A stretch of 64,000 nucleotides of DNA from Branchiostoma belcheri (Eukaryota; Chordata; Leptocardii; Amphioxiformes; Branchiostomatidae), in assembly GCF_001625305.1 (NCBI RefSeq), contig NW_017803879.1, forward strand, positions 104,270 through 168,269, given 5' to 3'. The notes under the pieces are model-generated. The model did not search any database, was not told the origin of the DNA, and worked only from the letters and a program-made list of their open reading frames with translations. This document shows, one piece after another, positions 32,905 to 42,980 of the stretch. Position 1 is the first letter of the stretch, and the number at the start of each line of letters is the position of its first letter. The position numbers and the translations under genes are program-made.

Positions 32905-33067
32905 CGATGCAATGTACAGACACACAATGTCCTTCTGATGGCAGAATCTTATCAAGTTTACTTGATGAAAATGAGGGAATCATTCAGATGACAGTCTACC
33001 TGAATATTTGGAAGATAGCAGGTTTAGGAGTGGTGATTCTTTGGTAGAAGTAGACGCTGTGCCAATC
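32905..33067 (+). repeat. Repeat copy that interrupts the kinase frame
   Basis: ACAATGTCCTTCTGATGGCAG through GTAGAAGTAGACG matches 34026-34170 (with a weaker third copy at 34235-34400). It begins where the kinase homology ends. Confidence 0.7.
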
Positions 33068-33644
33068 TCACTCACTCACTCAAGTCCGCATGCTCCTAGG
33101 AGCGTAGCGCCCCGGCAAACTGTCCTCCAAGCACTTCTGTTCTGCGCCGCTGCCCAGGCTGTAGTTAGGTTGTGGCCTGCTGCTCTCAGGTCTGATGACA
33201 GGACATCCAGCCACTTCTGTCTGGGCCTGCCCCTGGGTCGGGTCCAGTTTGTAGGTGTGGGTCCCAGCAGTAGTCTGGGGGCGGAGATGATCTGGCGAGG
33301 TGGCCGAAGAGTCGGAGGCGAGCAGCTCGAATCTTCTGGGAGACTGGAGGCTGGTTTGTTGACCGGCGTAGGGCGATGTTGGTGGCACGGTCATACCACC
33401 TGATCCCCAGAATCCTGCGCAAACATTTGGCATCGAAGGCATCTAATTGCCGGTCCTGTGTGGACGTCAGAGTCCATGCTTCAGCACCATACAATTGGAT
33501 GGAGAGGACTAGACTGTTGTAGAGCCTGAGCTTGGTGTGCACTGACAGCCGTCTGTCGGACCAGATCTTACTGAGGTTGGCCATCGCTGTGGCGGCCCGG
33601 CCAACACGGATCCTGATATCAGCCGTGCTGTTGCAGTCGGAGGT
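33068..33644 (-). mobile_element. LINE fragment, 3' end with (TGAG)n tail
   Basis: A minus-strand frame (33186-33584) encodes the carboxy end of a non-LTR reverse transcriptase (LYNSLVLSIQLYGAEAW, FDAKCLRRILGIRW). The 3' end is a (TGAG)n tail at 33068-33082. It is strongly 5'-truncated, as is usual for LINEs, and sits inside the repeat at 32905-34180. Confidence 0.85.
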
Positions 33645-34020
33645 GATCGCTTATTCTCATTGTTGTTGTTTTTATTTCAGGACATGCATAGGCAACAGGC
33701 AGGAGTCTCACCACTACTGTACAGTGACTTTCTGACCATCCGCAGTCAAACTAGTCTGTGTAACGCAAAGTCTGCCGTCCGCGGCTTTAGTGGCCCCTCC
33801 CCGCATTCGGTGGCCGGCTGGATGTTGGGCGGCCGGCAACCGTTAAGCAATTTAATCAGGCTACAGTCAAACTAAACCGGCAAAACGTAAGACCGGCAAT
33901 CATACCACTGGTTTAGATCAGCATTTTTTTTAATCAAATGTTCTCACAAGTTGAATCTACACAGCAGAATAGAATGAAGCAGTACTGTACAATGGTAGTC
34001 ACACTTGTTTCCATACGGAA
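33645..34020. other. Stretch between LINE fragment and repeat
   Basis: An acceptor-like TTTTTATTTCAG (to 33680) is followed by an open frame (33660-33875), but no domain is recognised and the run GGCCGGC... is GC-rich. It may be a lost exon or nothing. Confidence 0.3.
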
Positions 34021-34410
34021 TATTGCCAACACAATGTCCTTCTGATGGCAGAATCATGTCAAGTTTACTTGATGAAAATGAGAAAACATTCAGATGTAAG
34101 TTTTCCTGAATATTTCAAAGGTAGCAAGTTTAGAAATTGTGATTCTGTGGTAGAAGTAGACGATGTGTCAATACAATATTCATATTTTTCATTACTTTTA
34201 TCATTGTTGTTATTTACAACGACACATTGTACAGGTACACAATGTCCTTCTGTTATGTTATGCAATGTTATTCTGATGATTGAATCATATCACGTTTACT
34301 TGGGAAAAATTTGGCAACACTCGAATTTAGTGAACTTTGAGAAGAAAACACCTGGAACAAGTCAGCAATGATGGTTCTGTGATGGAAGGAAAGGCTTACG
34401 GTGCCGATAT
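34020..34410 (+). repeat. Two further copies of the 32905 repeat
   Basis: 34026-34180 is close to 32905-33067, and 34235-34400 is a more diverged tandem neighbour. Non-coding. Confidence 0.65.
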
Positions 34411-34666
34411 AATGGGTTATTAGTACGAAGCATCTAAGTATAGGATTTAATCGCCAGTATGTCAAAGAATTTCAATTGTACATCAATGAAGTCAGCAGAT
34501 TTGTAATTGACGTGCTATGTGCGTTGATGGCGTTTAAACATGACTGTAACAATGTAGTTTTAATACCACTGTAACAATCAAGACTGTAATAAGGTAACAG
34601 TTTAATATCACTGTTAGATGCTGTAATATGTTATAATTTAGAGCTATTAGGGTGTGTATCATCTTA

Positions 34667-34922
34667 CGTCGATGAAGGTTAGACATCCAGGTAATACAAT
34701 ACGCCAAAAAGCGGTTACTCAAGCAACTGGATATGATTTTGGAAACGGTCAGACGTTTCAGCTAGTATCCACTAGCTTTCGTCAGTGACTTTTCACTTTA
34801 TTTGCATATCAATCAATAGTTTGTGCTTATAAACCTACAATTCTCCTCTGATCTGTCAGTCACTGACGAAAGCTAGTTAATACTCATATCCAGTTGCTTG
34901 AGTAACTGCTTTGTGGCGTGTT
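34667..34922 (+). mobile_element. Penelope-like element copy 4, miniature fold-back without EN
   Basis: It is flanked by TATCATCTTA (34657-34666 and 34923-34932). It opens with the same ~35-bp tail as copy 1 (CGTCGATGAAGGTTAGACAT). A left arm follows (34703-34790, same subfamily as copy 1), then a short centre and a shortened right arm (34858-34918). No coding sequence remains. The hammerhead-like core of copy 1 is present in the left arm on the minus strand (34745-34791). Confidence 0.8.
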
Positions 34923-34932
34923 TATCATCTTA

Positions 34933-35640
34933 TTTCATGGCGGGACCTGACGAAAATACATGTATATTCAACCCGTTGGAAGTGGTTTGAACACCTTTAT
35001 TTCGTGCGATATCGTAAAGACCTATGCATAAATAACTACTCTGGCTTCATTATAACTGTCAATGTATATTGACGAGATTTTTTATTGCCTCAACAACTTT
35101 CGTATGGTCTTCTACAACTAAAGATCTAACGAAGCTATATGTATGAATACAGTTATTCTCCGTAAAGGTTATATGTTAGCAAAAACAATAATGTTTTAAC
35201 CATACTTATAAATGATAAAAAGATTATCTCGAGTTCTCCCCTAAAGTTGTCCTTCTTGCAGTAACTATCTACCTATAGATCTATCTGTTTATCTACCAAG
35301 GATGTAGACACGTATATATGGAATATTAGCTAAGTAATACCGGTTACAATGTCAATGTTAATCACTATATCATCTAAAGGGAACAACAGGTGCAGTCCTA
35401 AGTTTACATCAATAGATACATGGTGTAAAACAAGTCAGGCAAAAAGTAATTTTCAATTAAGTTCCTTTTTTATCATCATCATTATCGTTAATTCTCACGC
35501 AAGACTCGCCACAGCACAGAAGCTATCATAAGCCACTGTACAAAACCTGAGAATTTTTGTCCAGTAAAACACGGACAAAACCTCTTCATTGTAACGTTTC
35601 TACATAAACAATTGTATACATATAAGGCTTCCCGCCAGTG
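34933..35640. other. AT-rich non-coding stretch
   Basis: The only recognisable piece is TATGGTCTTCTACAACTAAAG (near 35104), which recurs at about 56902. No gene is seen. Confidence 0.4.
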
Positions 35641-36995
35641 TACTTTGCTAGGTGGCGAAGTGAATTTATTTTCCGTGATGTGGAATATCCGCAGTGGTCA
35701 CACTTGCACGATTTTTCACTCGTATGCCTTCCTATATGTATGGAAGGGTTGCTGCTCTGAGCTGACCTGTTACCAGTGTGTTTAGCCGTGTTTCGGCACC
35801 AGTGGATATTCCGTGTAGCAGCGTAGTCGCATTGGTCACAGATTTAGGGTTTCTCACCACCATGCGTAGCTATGTGTAGTTGTAAATACCTCTTATGCGC
35901 AGCAGGATAGTTACACTGATCACATTTGAAGGGTTTTTCTCCTGTATGTTGTCTCATAGACACGGATAGGTTAGATCTATCAGCCGTCCTAAAGCCACAT
36001 TCCCCGCACATGTAGGGTTTGTCTCCCGTATGTTTAGTCATGTGTCGGTCTAACTGAACTTTCTGTGCAGCAGAATAGTCGCATTGGTCACATTTGTAGG
36101 GCATTTTCCCTGTATGTTTTGTCATATGCCCGAAAGACCTGAAAGTAGTCCTGTACCCACACTCCCCACACATGTATGGTTTATCTCCGGTGTGTTTAGC
36201 CATGTGTTTGAATGTCTAAATCACCTTTCTCTGTAGAAGAATTATTACACTGATCACATTTGTAAGGTTTTTCTCCTGTATGTCTTCTCATATGCACGGA
36301 TAGGTTAGATCTATCAGCCGTCCTAAAGCCACACTCCCCGCACATGTAGGGTTTGTCTCCCGTATGTTTGGCCATGTGCTTATCTAAACTGACTTTTTGT
36401 GCAGCAGAATAGTCACACTGGTCACATTTGTAGGTTTTTTTCCCGAGTATGGTTTCTCATATGTTTAGTTAGGCTAGACCTGTCAGCCGTCCTGTATCCG
36501 CACTCCCCATACATGTAGGGTTTGTCTCCAGTGTTTAGCCATGTGTCGGTCTAACTGAACTTTCTGTGAAGCAGAATAGTCACACAAGTCACATTTGTAA
36601 GGTTTCTCTCCTGTATGTTTTCTCATATGAACAGTAAGATAAGAATTGTGAACCGTCCTGAATCCACACTCCCCGCACATGTAGGGTTTGTCTCCAGTGT
36701 GTTTAGCCATGTGTGAGTCTAAATGACCTTTCCGTGATGCAGAATAGTCACACTGGTCACACTTGTAGCGTTTGTCCACAGTACCTTTCACCACAGGCCC
36801 GTCCGTCTGCTCTGTTTGACTCTGTACGGGAGGATGGACAGAGTTTCCCCCGTACGTTTCCTCCGATAGAATGTCCTCTTGCTTGTCCTGCTCTCCTCCC
36901 GTGTCTGTTGTCGGGTCCTCGCTGCTGCTTGTCTCGTTCCCAGGGTGCACAGTTGGCAGCTCGTCCACAGGAATCTCACTGCTTCTCCGGTCCAT
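35640..36995 (-). pseudogene. Tandem C2H2 zinc-finger gene, damaged
   Basis: From ATG 36995 an acidic Ser/Thr-rich N-terminus of about 75 residues leads into about a dozen C2H2 fingers. Two types alternate, YKCDQCDYSA...HMAKH and YMCGECGFRT...HMRKH, joined by TGEKP/TGDKP linkers, as in sequence-specific DNA-binding proteins. Frames 36483-36995 and 35844-36203 are separated by frame changes (one from a 2-base loss near 36535, another near 36445), and the fingers decay toward 35640. There is no KRAB or BTB domain. It could be a pseudogene or an assembly-damaged gene; the DNA target is unknown. Confidence 0.75.
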
Positions 36996-37240
36996 GAAAC
37001 CAAAAATAAAATTTCCGAAATTGAAGCGTCGACAACGTTTACATACTATCCGTTTCTATATTAGACCAAACCTAAAACATCAGGAATTCAAGCATAATGA
37101 TATTTCCATACTATTTATGCCCACAGTCTATATGACCCCCATAGCCAGTATATGTGCTTTATGTGCTTTATTAAACTCCATTAGCGACAAACAAGACATT
37201 GGTACAAAATCAAGTACGTAGCTAATCTTCCTGGAGTTAA
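36996..37240. other. Spacer upstream of the zinc-finger start
   Basis: It would hold the promoter or 5' UTR of the minus-strand finger gene. No clear TATA box or other signal is seen. Confidence 0.35.
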
Positions 37241-38050
37241 AGTAATTAACAATAGTACAAATACACTACAATAGTACAAATACACTACATCAAAATTACA
37301 ACATTATTTACATACAACATTTAACTTAACATTTAAAAGTAACATCACACGTGCCTATCAACATGTGCCTATGTACGCATGTGCTCTAACAACTCCTGCC
37401 TAAACCTACTCTTAGTTGCTGCTTGTACCTCATGTGGCAAAGTATTCCAAACTATTTAAGATCTATAAATGAAAGTCTTCTTCAGGCCGTTCGCTTTGGG
37501 TTTCATTAAACAGTATGTGTCTCTGCTAGCATGACGTGTGTTGTGGCTGTGGTGGTAGGAGACAGGACATAACTGTTTGTAGAGAACTTCTGGTTGATGT
37601 GTAGCAATGACCCTCTGTAGCTGAGAGACAGTGTTTACAAGAATCCTTTCCTTGACAGTCTGCCATGACAAAGACGCATGGAGCTGCTGTACTGGGGTTT
37701 TGAAGTCACAATGTAGAACCAGACGAGCTGCTTTGTTTTGCATGACTTGTAGTAGTTGAACATTCTTCTGTGAAGTGGAGGACTAAACTGGTGAACAGTA
37801 GTCAACGTGTGACAGTGTGAGGCATTCTACTAGCAGCTTAAGTAATGAAGAGTCCAGGTAGGTGGCACATTTCCTTATCATTCCCAATGCACAGGCCATC
37901 TTCTTTGCAGTAGCTTTTGTATGATTGTCCCAAGTGAGTAATTTTGGAGTAAAAGAAGCTTTAAGGAATCTTTCTGGAAAGTTAAGAAAATCGGATGCAT
38001 TTTTCAAAGCGAGAAACTGATAAGCTGTTGAATAGTTTAATGGCAAGTCA
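37241..38050 (-). mobile_element. LINE (Jockey/CR1-like) 3' fragment
   Basis: Minus-strand frames 37783-38046 and 37456-37743 encode the thumb and C-terminus of a non-LTR reverse transcriptase (LTLSHVDYCSPV, LLQVMQNKAARLVL, NTRHA). They are in order and nearly continuous, with one break between. The 3' end near 37241 has short repeats (AATAGTACAAATACACTAC twice). 5'-truncated. Confidence 0.8.
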
Positions 38051-38280
38051 TTAAATTAGTGGCATTGCACTTTTGCATTGTATAGTAACAAGAAGTTTTA
38101 ATTAAAAGAACTTAAACTTGGTGCTTTGCACTTTTTCTTTCAAATGCCTGTTGGTAGATCTTCGTGAAATCTAACATGATGGTAAGAAAGGCTGGATAGA
38201 AAACTGTAATAAAAACATACTATTGTATTAATATAGCACCTGTTTACATATTCTATATATTATCGGTTCGGGCCCTGAGT
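38051..38280. other. Non-coding spacer
   Basis: AT-rich; no feature recognised. Confidence 0.35.
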
Positions 38281-38284
38281 GGTA

Positions 38285-38860
38285 CAAGCACTCCATTTCA
38301 TAGCGACAATGGTTAACCCCTGCCTTAGCCCTCCATTCGATAGCTACAATGTTTAACTCTCTGTCCTAGCCCCTATTTGAGAGGCACAATGGCCAACCCC
38401 TTTGCCTAGTTCCCAGTTCGGATAGCCACAATGGTTAACCCCCTTGCCTTACCCCCTTCCCATTCGATAGCTACAATGGTTAACCCCTGCCTGCCTTATC
38501 CCTCCATTTCATAGCGACAATGGTTAACCCCTGCCTTAGCCCTCCATTTGAGAGCCACAATGGTTAACCCCTGTCTAATCCCTCCATTCCATAGCTACAA
38601 TGGTTAACCCCCTGCTTTACCCCCTTCCCATTCGATAGCTACAATGGTTAACCCCTGCCTTATCCCTCCATTTCATAGCGACAATGGTTAACCCCTGCCT
38701 TAGCCCTCCATTTGAGAGCCACAATGGTTAACCCCTGTCTAATCCCTCCATTTCATAGCGACAATGGTTAAACCCCTGCTTTACCCCCTTCCCATTCGAT
38801 AGCCACAATGGTTAACCCCCTTGCCTTATGCCTCTGTTCGATAGCCACAACTGTTCTCCC
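38285..38860 (+). repeat. ~40-bp minisatellite (CACAATGGTTAACCCC units)
   Basis: About 13-14 units of roughly 40-45 bp, each with (CCATT)(C/T)GATAGC-(T/C)ACAATGGTTAACCCC-TGCCTTA. A higher-order block (38505-38640 against 38660-38800) suggests duplication of several units together. Confidence 0.92.
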
Positions 38861-38942
38861 CTGGTCTTTCACCACTTCAGAGTTGTGCCCCAGACCTTGT
38901 TGTTGTGCGGCTGGTGTCCACAGCTGTCTCAAGTCACGGCCA

Positions 38943-39205
38943 AGATGGCGAGTTTCTTGCTGCTCGGTGAGTCGGACGGGTACACGCTGCGCATTTCCCG
39001 GTATTCAGGCGACGCGGGAGACTCCATGACTAACTACTACCATTTTAACAACGGGCAGATGTTCTCCACTTTGGACAGGGACAACGATGTCAGAATAGTG
39101 TTATTAAAGTTTATTTAATGTTCCTATCCAGGGTGTTCGGTGAGTCGGACGGGTACACGCTGCGCATTTCCGGGTATTCAGGCGACGCGGGAGACGGAAT
39201 GGACC
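38943..39205 (+). pseudogene. Fibrinogen-related domain fragment, partly duplicated
   Basis: 38943-39105 encodes a middle piece of a fibrinogen C-terminal domain (GESDGYTLRISRYSGDAGDS, FSTLDRDNDV). The signature continues to no conserved Cys pair. A second, shorter copy (39137-39205) repeats GESDGYTLRIS and stops. These are lone exon fragments, so a relic of an FREP or ficolin-like gene. Confidence 0.7.
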
Positions 39206-40835
39206 ACAATTATTAATTTTGATATTTACTGTTATGTATGAATACTAAAGAATAAACAATAGTGTCTTTCATACGCAATGTCATGCCGTGTTTGTCTTTC
39301 ATTGAGTCTTACTAGTGTTCCAGCTTTCTCAAACTTTTACATAAATATTGACATCACCTGTTAGCTTTGGTGGTTATCTCCATGACTTTTATAATTAGAG
39401 GCTGATTTGACCTAGACTTGTTACCGTGTAATAAAAGAATTACAACATTATAGAATTTTGCCAAAAATATAATATCAGATTAGGTCAGAAGTCACATGTT
39501 TCCCTTCGCATTCTACCAATATAAGTTGTCGAGTATTAATTTATTTTCTGTAAATTGTCACTTTACTGCAGTCGCCCAGTATTTCGAGCTACTCGTAGAG
39601 ATTATGAATAAAAGGACGAAAAAACAGCGTAAGTAAAACTTGAAACACATCCTCAGAGGAGTTGACACTAGTTGGGAAATGCCAAAGACTGATGAGGTCA
39701 CCTAATTCAATCATCAGGCAAGTGTGCGAGGTGACGCTGTCAGCATGGTGGAGAGCAAACAATATAGGAAAGCCCTGAACTACAATGTATGATGAGAACT
39801 TGACTTTGGGGTACTTAGTATATACATGTAGCATAGTAGGCATTCAATTTTACTATTACTAAGTATTAGCCCGTTTTTCGATCCATTGCTCCAAGGTCAA
39901 AGTCTTCGAGACTTCTCATATACAATAGTTTAGCATAACACAAGTTTGTATCAAAGTATCAAGGATATTCAGGACAATACGACTCTAGCTTCCCAAACAT
40001 CTGAATATTAAAAAAAAAACATTGATGTGTTTCCATGGTACATGTCTTTGCTTAGAGTGACATTAGCTTTGAAAGCAGCCAGAATATGTGACTATACAGG
40101 GCGGCCCAGAAAAAAAGACACTCAAGCATAGTTATAGTTACTTAATTGGGAAGTGAATCTATGATAAACATCATCCAACATAGATCAGGGTTTGAAAAAT
40201 GAAAATAAGAATTCAGCCTTCCCTATTGATCAGCTGCATTCTCGTAAGTTAAGTGATTTGCTCCTTGTGTGGTTTTGGCACTATTATTCCTGTTGAATAG
40301 AAACTTCAAACTGATCAACCCATGTTTATTGATGATTCATGGTTTTACACAAAACTCAGCTCATCAGTTGTGTCCAAATGTTGATGTTCAGACTCGGAGG
40401 GGTGAAATATCCCCAAGGTGGAAACTAGGTCAGTCGCCCGAACACAACATGCACTCCCAGTGACCCACTCCAGTGGTCCCATTGGGACAGATAAGAGCAG
40501 ACACACACTACAGCGTGGATTTAACAATTACAATGTAGTTACGCATAGGTTCAATCAAAACCTTGTCTTAGGCAAGGCCCAAACACCCCCTGCTTTTGGT
40601 ACATACTGATCATGAGTGTTACAATTATAATCCCTGAATAATCCTACGAGTGTTGGAGATTTTGTATTTGAAGAGTGACCCTGCTCAAACAGGTGACACT
40701 GAGTGTATTTGAAACAAATGGGATTCCTTGTAGCTTTTTTCACTGTCTGACAACCACAGGACATTCCTGCAAATGCAAGCTGATGTTTGCAGAAACCCAT
40801 GTCACTGTCACATGTCTAAACATTACACTTTTCAA
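39206..40835. other. Non-coding stretch
   Basis: Short open frames (for example 39589-39843 minus and 40555-40800 minus) match nothing I recognise. No repeat boundary is evident. Confidence 0.4.
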
Positions 40836-41030
40836 TCAATCATTTTGTGACTCCTTATTGGTGAATGTGGGTATTTTATACATTGTGACATGTGTAGGTT
40901 ACTTAAATGTTAACACCACTATGTATGCATATATTATGTTAATGTGTCGGTCATTTGAATAATTAATGAGGACATGCCATTTACAAAAACTCATATATTT
41001 CATGGAGGTATGAGATCTACGAATTATTGT
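40836..41030 (+). repeat. Interspersed repeat, ACCTCCATGA family, copy e (3' part)
   Basis: GTGACTCCTTATTGGTG through TTTCATGGAGGTATGAGATC matches the end of the copy at 787-1290. Confidence 0.65.
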
Positions 41031-42980
41031 TTCAGTTGCGTTTGTCTGTCATTCTGTCATTCTGTCTGTCATTCTGTTGGTCAGCTTGGTGGGTTGGTAG
41101 GGTGTTGTGAAAACTGTAAATGATAAGATTTTTGGCCCTCTAGTGATTTCCTTTGGAACTGCAGCGCAACTTCCGGTTTTGATATCTCGCCATCTGGACA
41201 TGCTAAGATCATGAGTTTTGGATGATAGGTAGCTCCTGTCCTCGGAAAGACGTCACGTGAGTTTGGGCCCCCTAGCAGCTTGTTCTGAAACTGCAGAAAG
41301 GTTTATTTGAAAATATTCGAGAAAGGATAACTTAAGAACCGTTTGATGAATCGTCATGATTTTTGGTATGTATGTAGCATAAGTGATGCTTGATATAATC
41401 AAAATTACAACTATGTAAATCAGGATCTAACTTTCATAATTAATGAGGACATTCTATATATCTGTTGTATTCCACATTAGGGCTATGAAACACTTTAGAC
41501 ATATGTAATCATATGTAAAACGTTGATCATTGGCAGATATCGATTATGTAAATGAAGACCTAATTTGCATAAAGAATGAGAAATCGGTACGATTTTATGA
41601 TTGTAACTACTGGTGAAGGTAAACATCACGAAACATAATTTATTTGAATCAGGACCTCATTTGCAAAATTCATGACGAAACGCTAGAATAGCCTTATTTC
41701 TTAAGATAACCCTGTTATGGGGTGGATAATATGATCAACTGATATAATATGTGCAAATCGCCGGATATAATTTGCATATTCGCAGTGACAAATGTATAAT
41801 TAGCCAGCTTGGACGGCAAACATGAGTTGGCAAAGGCACGTCAGAGGTCGTGCTTGCATATTATCAACAATATCATACGTTGTCAATGTTACATGATAAG
41901 GATTTCACCAGTGTTTTGCATGTTACTAGGTAGGAGCTATGAGAATGAGATTTATAAAAATTTTGCAAATGAGCAGAATTGTAAATGCCATTTAGAAGTG
42001 GTCATCACAATGCATAAGATTTACGAGAACACTAAACAGGCCATGAGGGCCTGCATGCCCTTTTTCGTTAACCGCTATGGGCTATTTTAATTTACCGTTA
42101 ATCGTTGCCGGCCCGCTCTAATTCAACGTTAAGCGTTATCAGTATATTCCTCGTGAAGCGTTATGGGTCGTTTTAATTCAACGTAAAACGTTATTTGTCA
42201 TCCTAAATTCAGCGTTAAGCGTTAATGAAGAATTCTTCGTTACGCCTAATTTTGCCTTTCAAAGTACAGGAAAATGCGTCATTGAAGGTTTAAAAATACA
42301 AAATTTCCCCGGACCCCCTACATTGCTCGCGCCTTTGGCGCTCGACTCGCGCTTCTGCGCTCGGTCCCTTCGGCTCTAGCCAGAACCAGTTTACCCTTCA
42401 ATTTCCGGAAGTTTGCGGAGAGTTACAGAATCCGTCAACCTTGACAGGCAAATTAACAAAAATCTTGAGTAAAATATGAAAACGTCAGAAGGAACGACAA
42501 ACACTCTCAACACCATGATTTGCCTCTCAAAATGCGGGAAATTGCGTTTTTGAAGGCTTAAAAATCCTAAATTTCCCGGGGGAGCATTCCCCCGGACCCC
42601 CCTAGATTACGAGGGCGCTCCCCTCTCAAAATCCATCGGTAAAACTGGGCGGACTGAAAAAAATGCAAGCTGGCCGACGTCGACTAGGACACCCCGGTAT
42701 TTGTGGACGCACTCGGGGACCAGGGCAGGTGGGAAACACAGGGAGCACATACCTTTAATGCGTGCTTCATTACATGTAAGGTGTACGTAATTTTGTCAGT
42801 GATCACCTTTTATCACAAAGCGAGATACCCAATCCAGTGCAGCTCGAAAAAAAAAGCCTGTCAATTTACCGTTAAGCGTTGCCGGCCGTCCTGAATTTAC
42901 CGTTAATCGTTGCCAGGACCCCCCCCCCCCCCATGCAGACCCTCATGCCATGGAAGTATGAGATCGCCGAACTCTAGTTT
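41031..42980 (+). repeat. Interspersed repeat copy f, split by an insertion
   Basis: 41031-42040 matches 53748-54880 as the reverse complement (GCCATCTGGACATGCTA..., AATTAATGAGGACAT, AACATGAGTTGGCAAAGG). The terminal piece resumes at about 42955 (CATGGAAGTATGAGATCGCCG), so the DNA between is a later insertion. Confidence 0.65.
42041..42954. mobile_element. Non-autonomous TIR element nested in repeat copy f
   Basis: The ends CATGAGGGCCTGCATG and the reverse complement of CATGAGGGTCTGCATG are inverted with one mismatch. Subterminal ACCGTTAATCGTTGCC and AGCGTTA words recur on both sides. The inside has GGACCCCC and TTTCCCGGGGGAGC G/C runs. No coding sequence. Confidence 0.5.

Larger units (their letters stand above)
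30206..32905 (+). pseudogene. Receptor tyrosine kinase fragment (cadherin-like, EGF, Ig, EGF, TM, partial kinase)
   Basis: ATG 30206 opens a signal peptide (LIATLCAVFLLAE). A cadherin-like domain follows at 30285-30620 (GENVMEIPDAPVG, ITTGDAWGRF, VTDVPE). A spacer with GLGD repeats (30845-30920) follows. From an acceptor-like TTTACAG at 31777 come an EGF module (CDRDCVCENG), an Ig domain (TLTCLAP ... SGKYSCMVQA), two more EGF modules, a transmembrane helix (about 32490-32560) and the kinase N-lobe. The N-lobe has the glycine loop IGEGEFGHVV, AK at the ATP lysine and REMDIL in helix C. The catalytic HRD and DFG motifs are absent: the frame runs into a repeat at about 32905. The 5' frame also shifts near 30290, and a TIR element sits at 31106-31637. 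The layout recalls Tie-like receptors and the expanded lancelet RTKs. It is probably a dead or partial copy. Confidence 0.65.
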
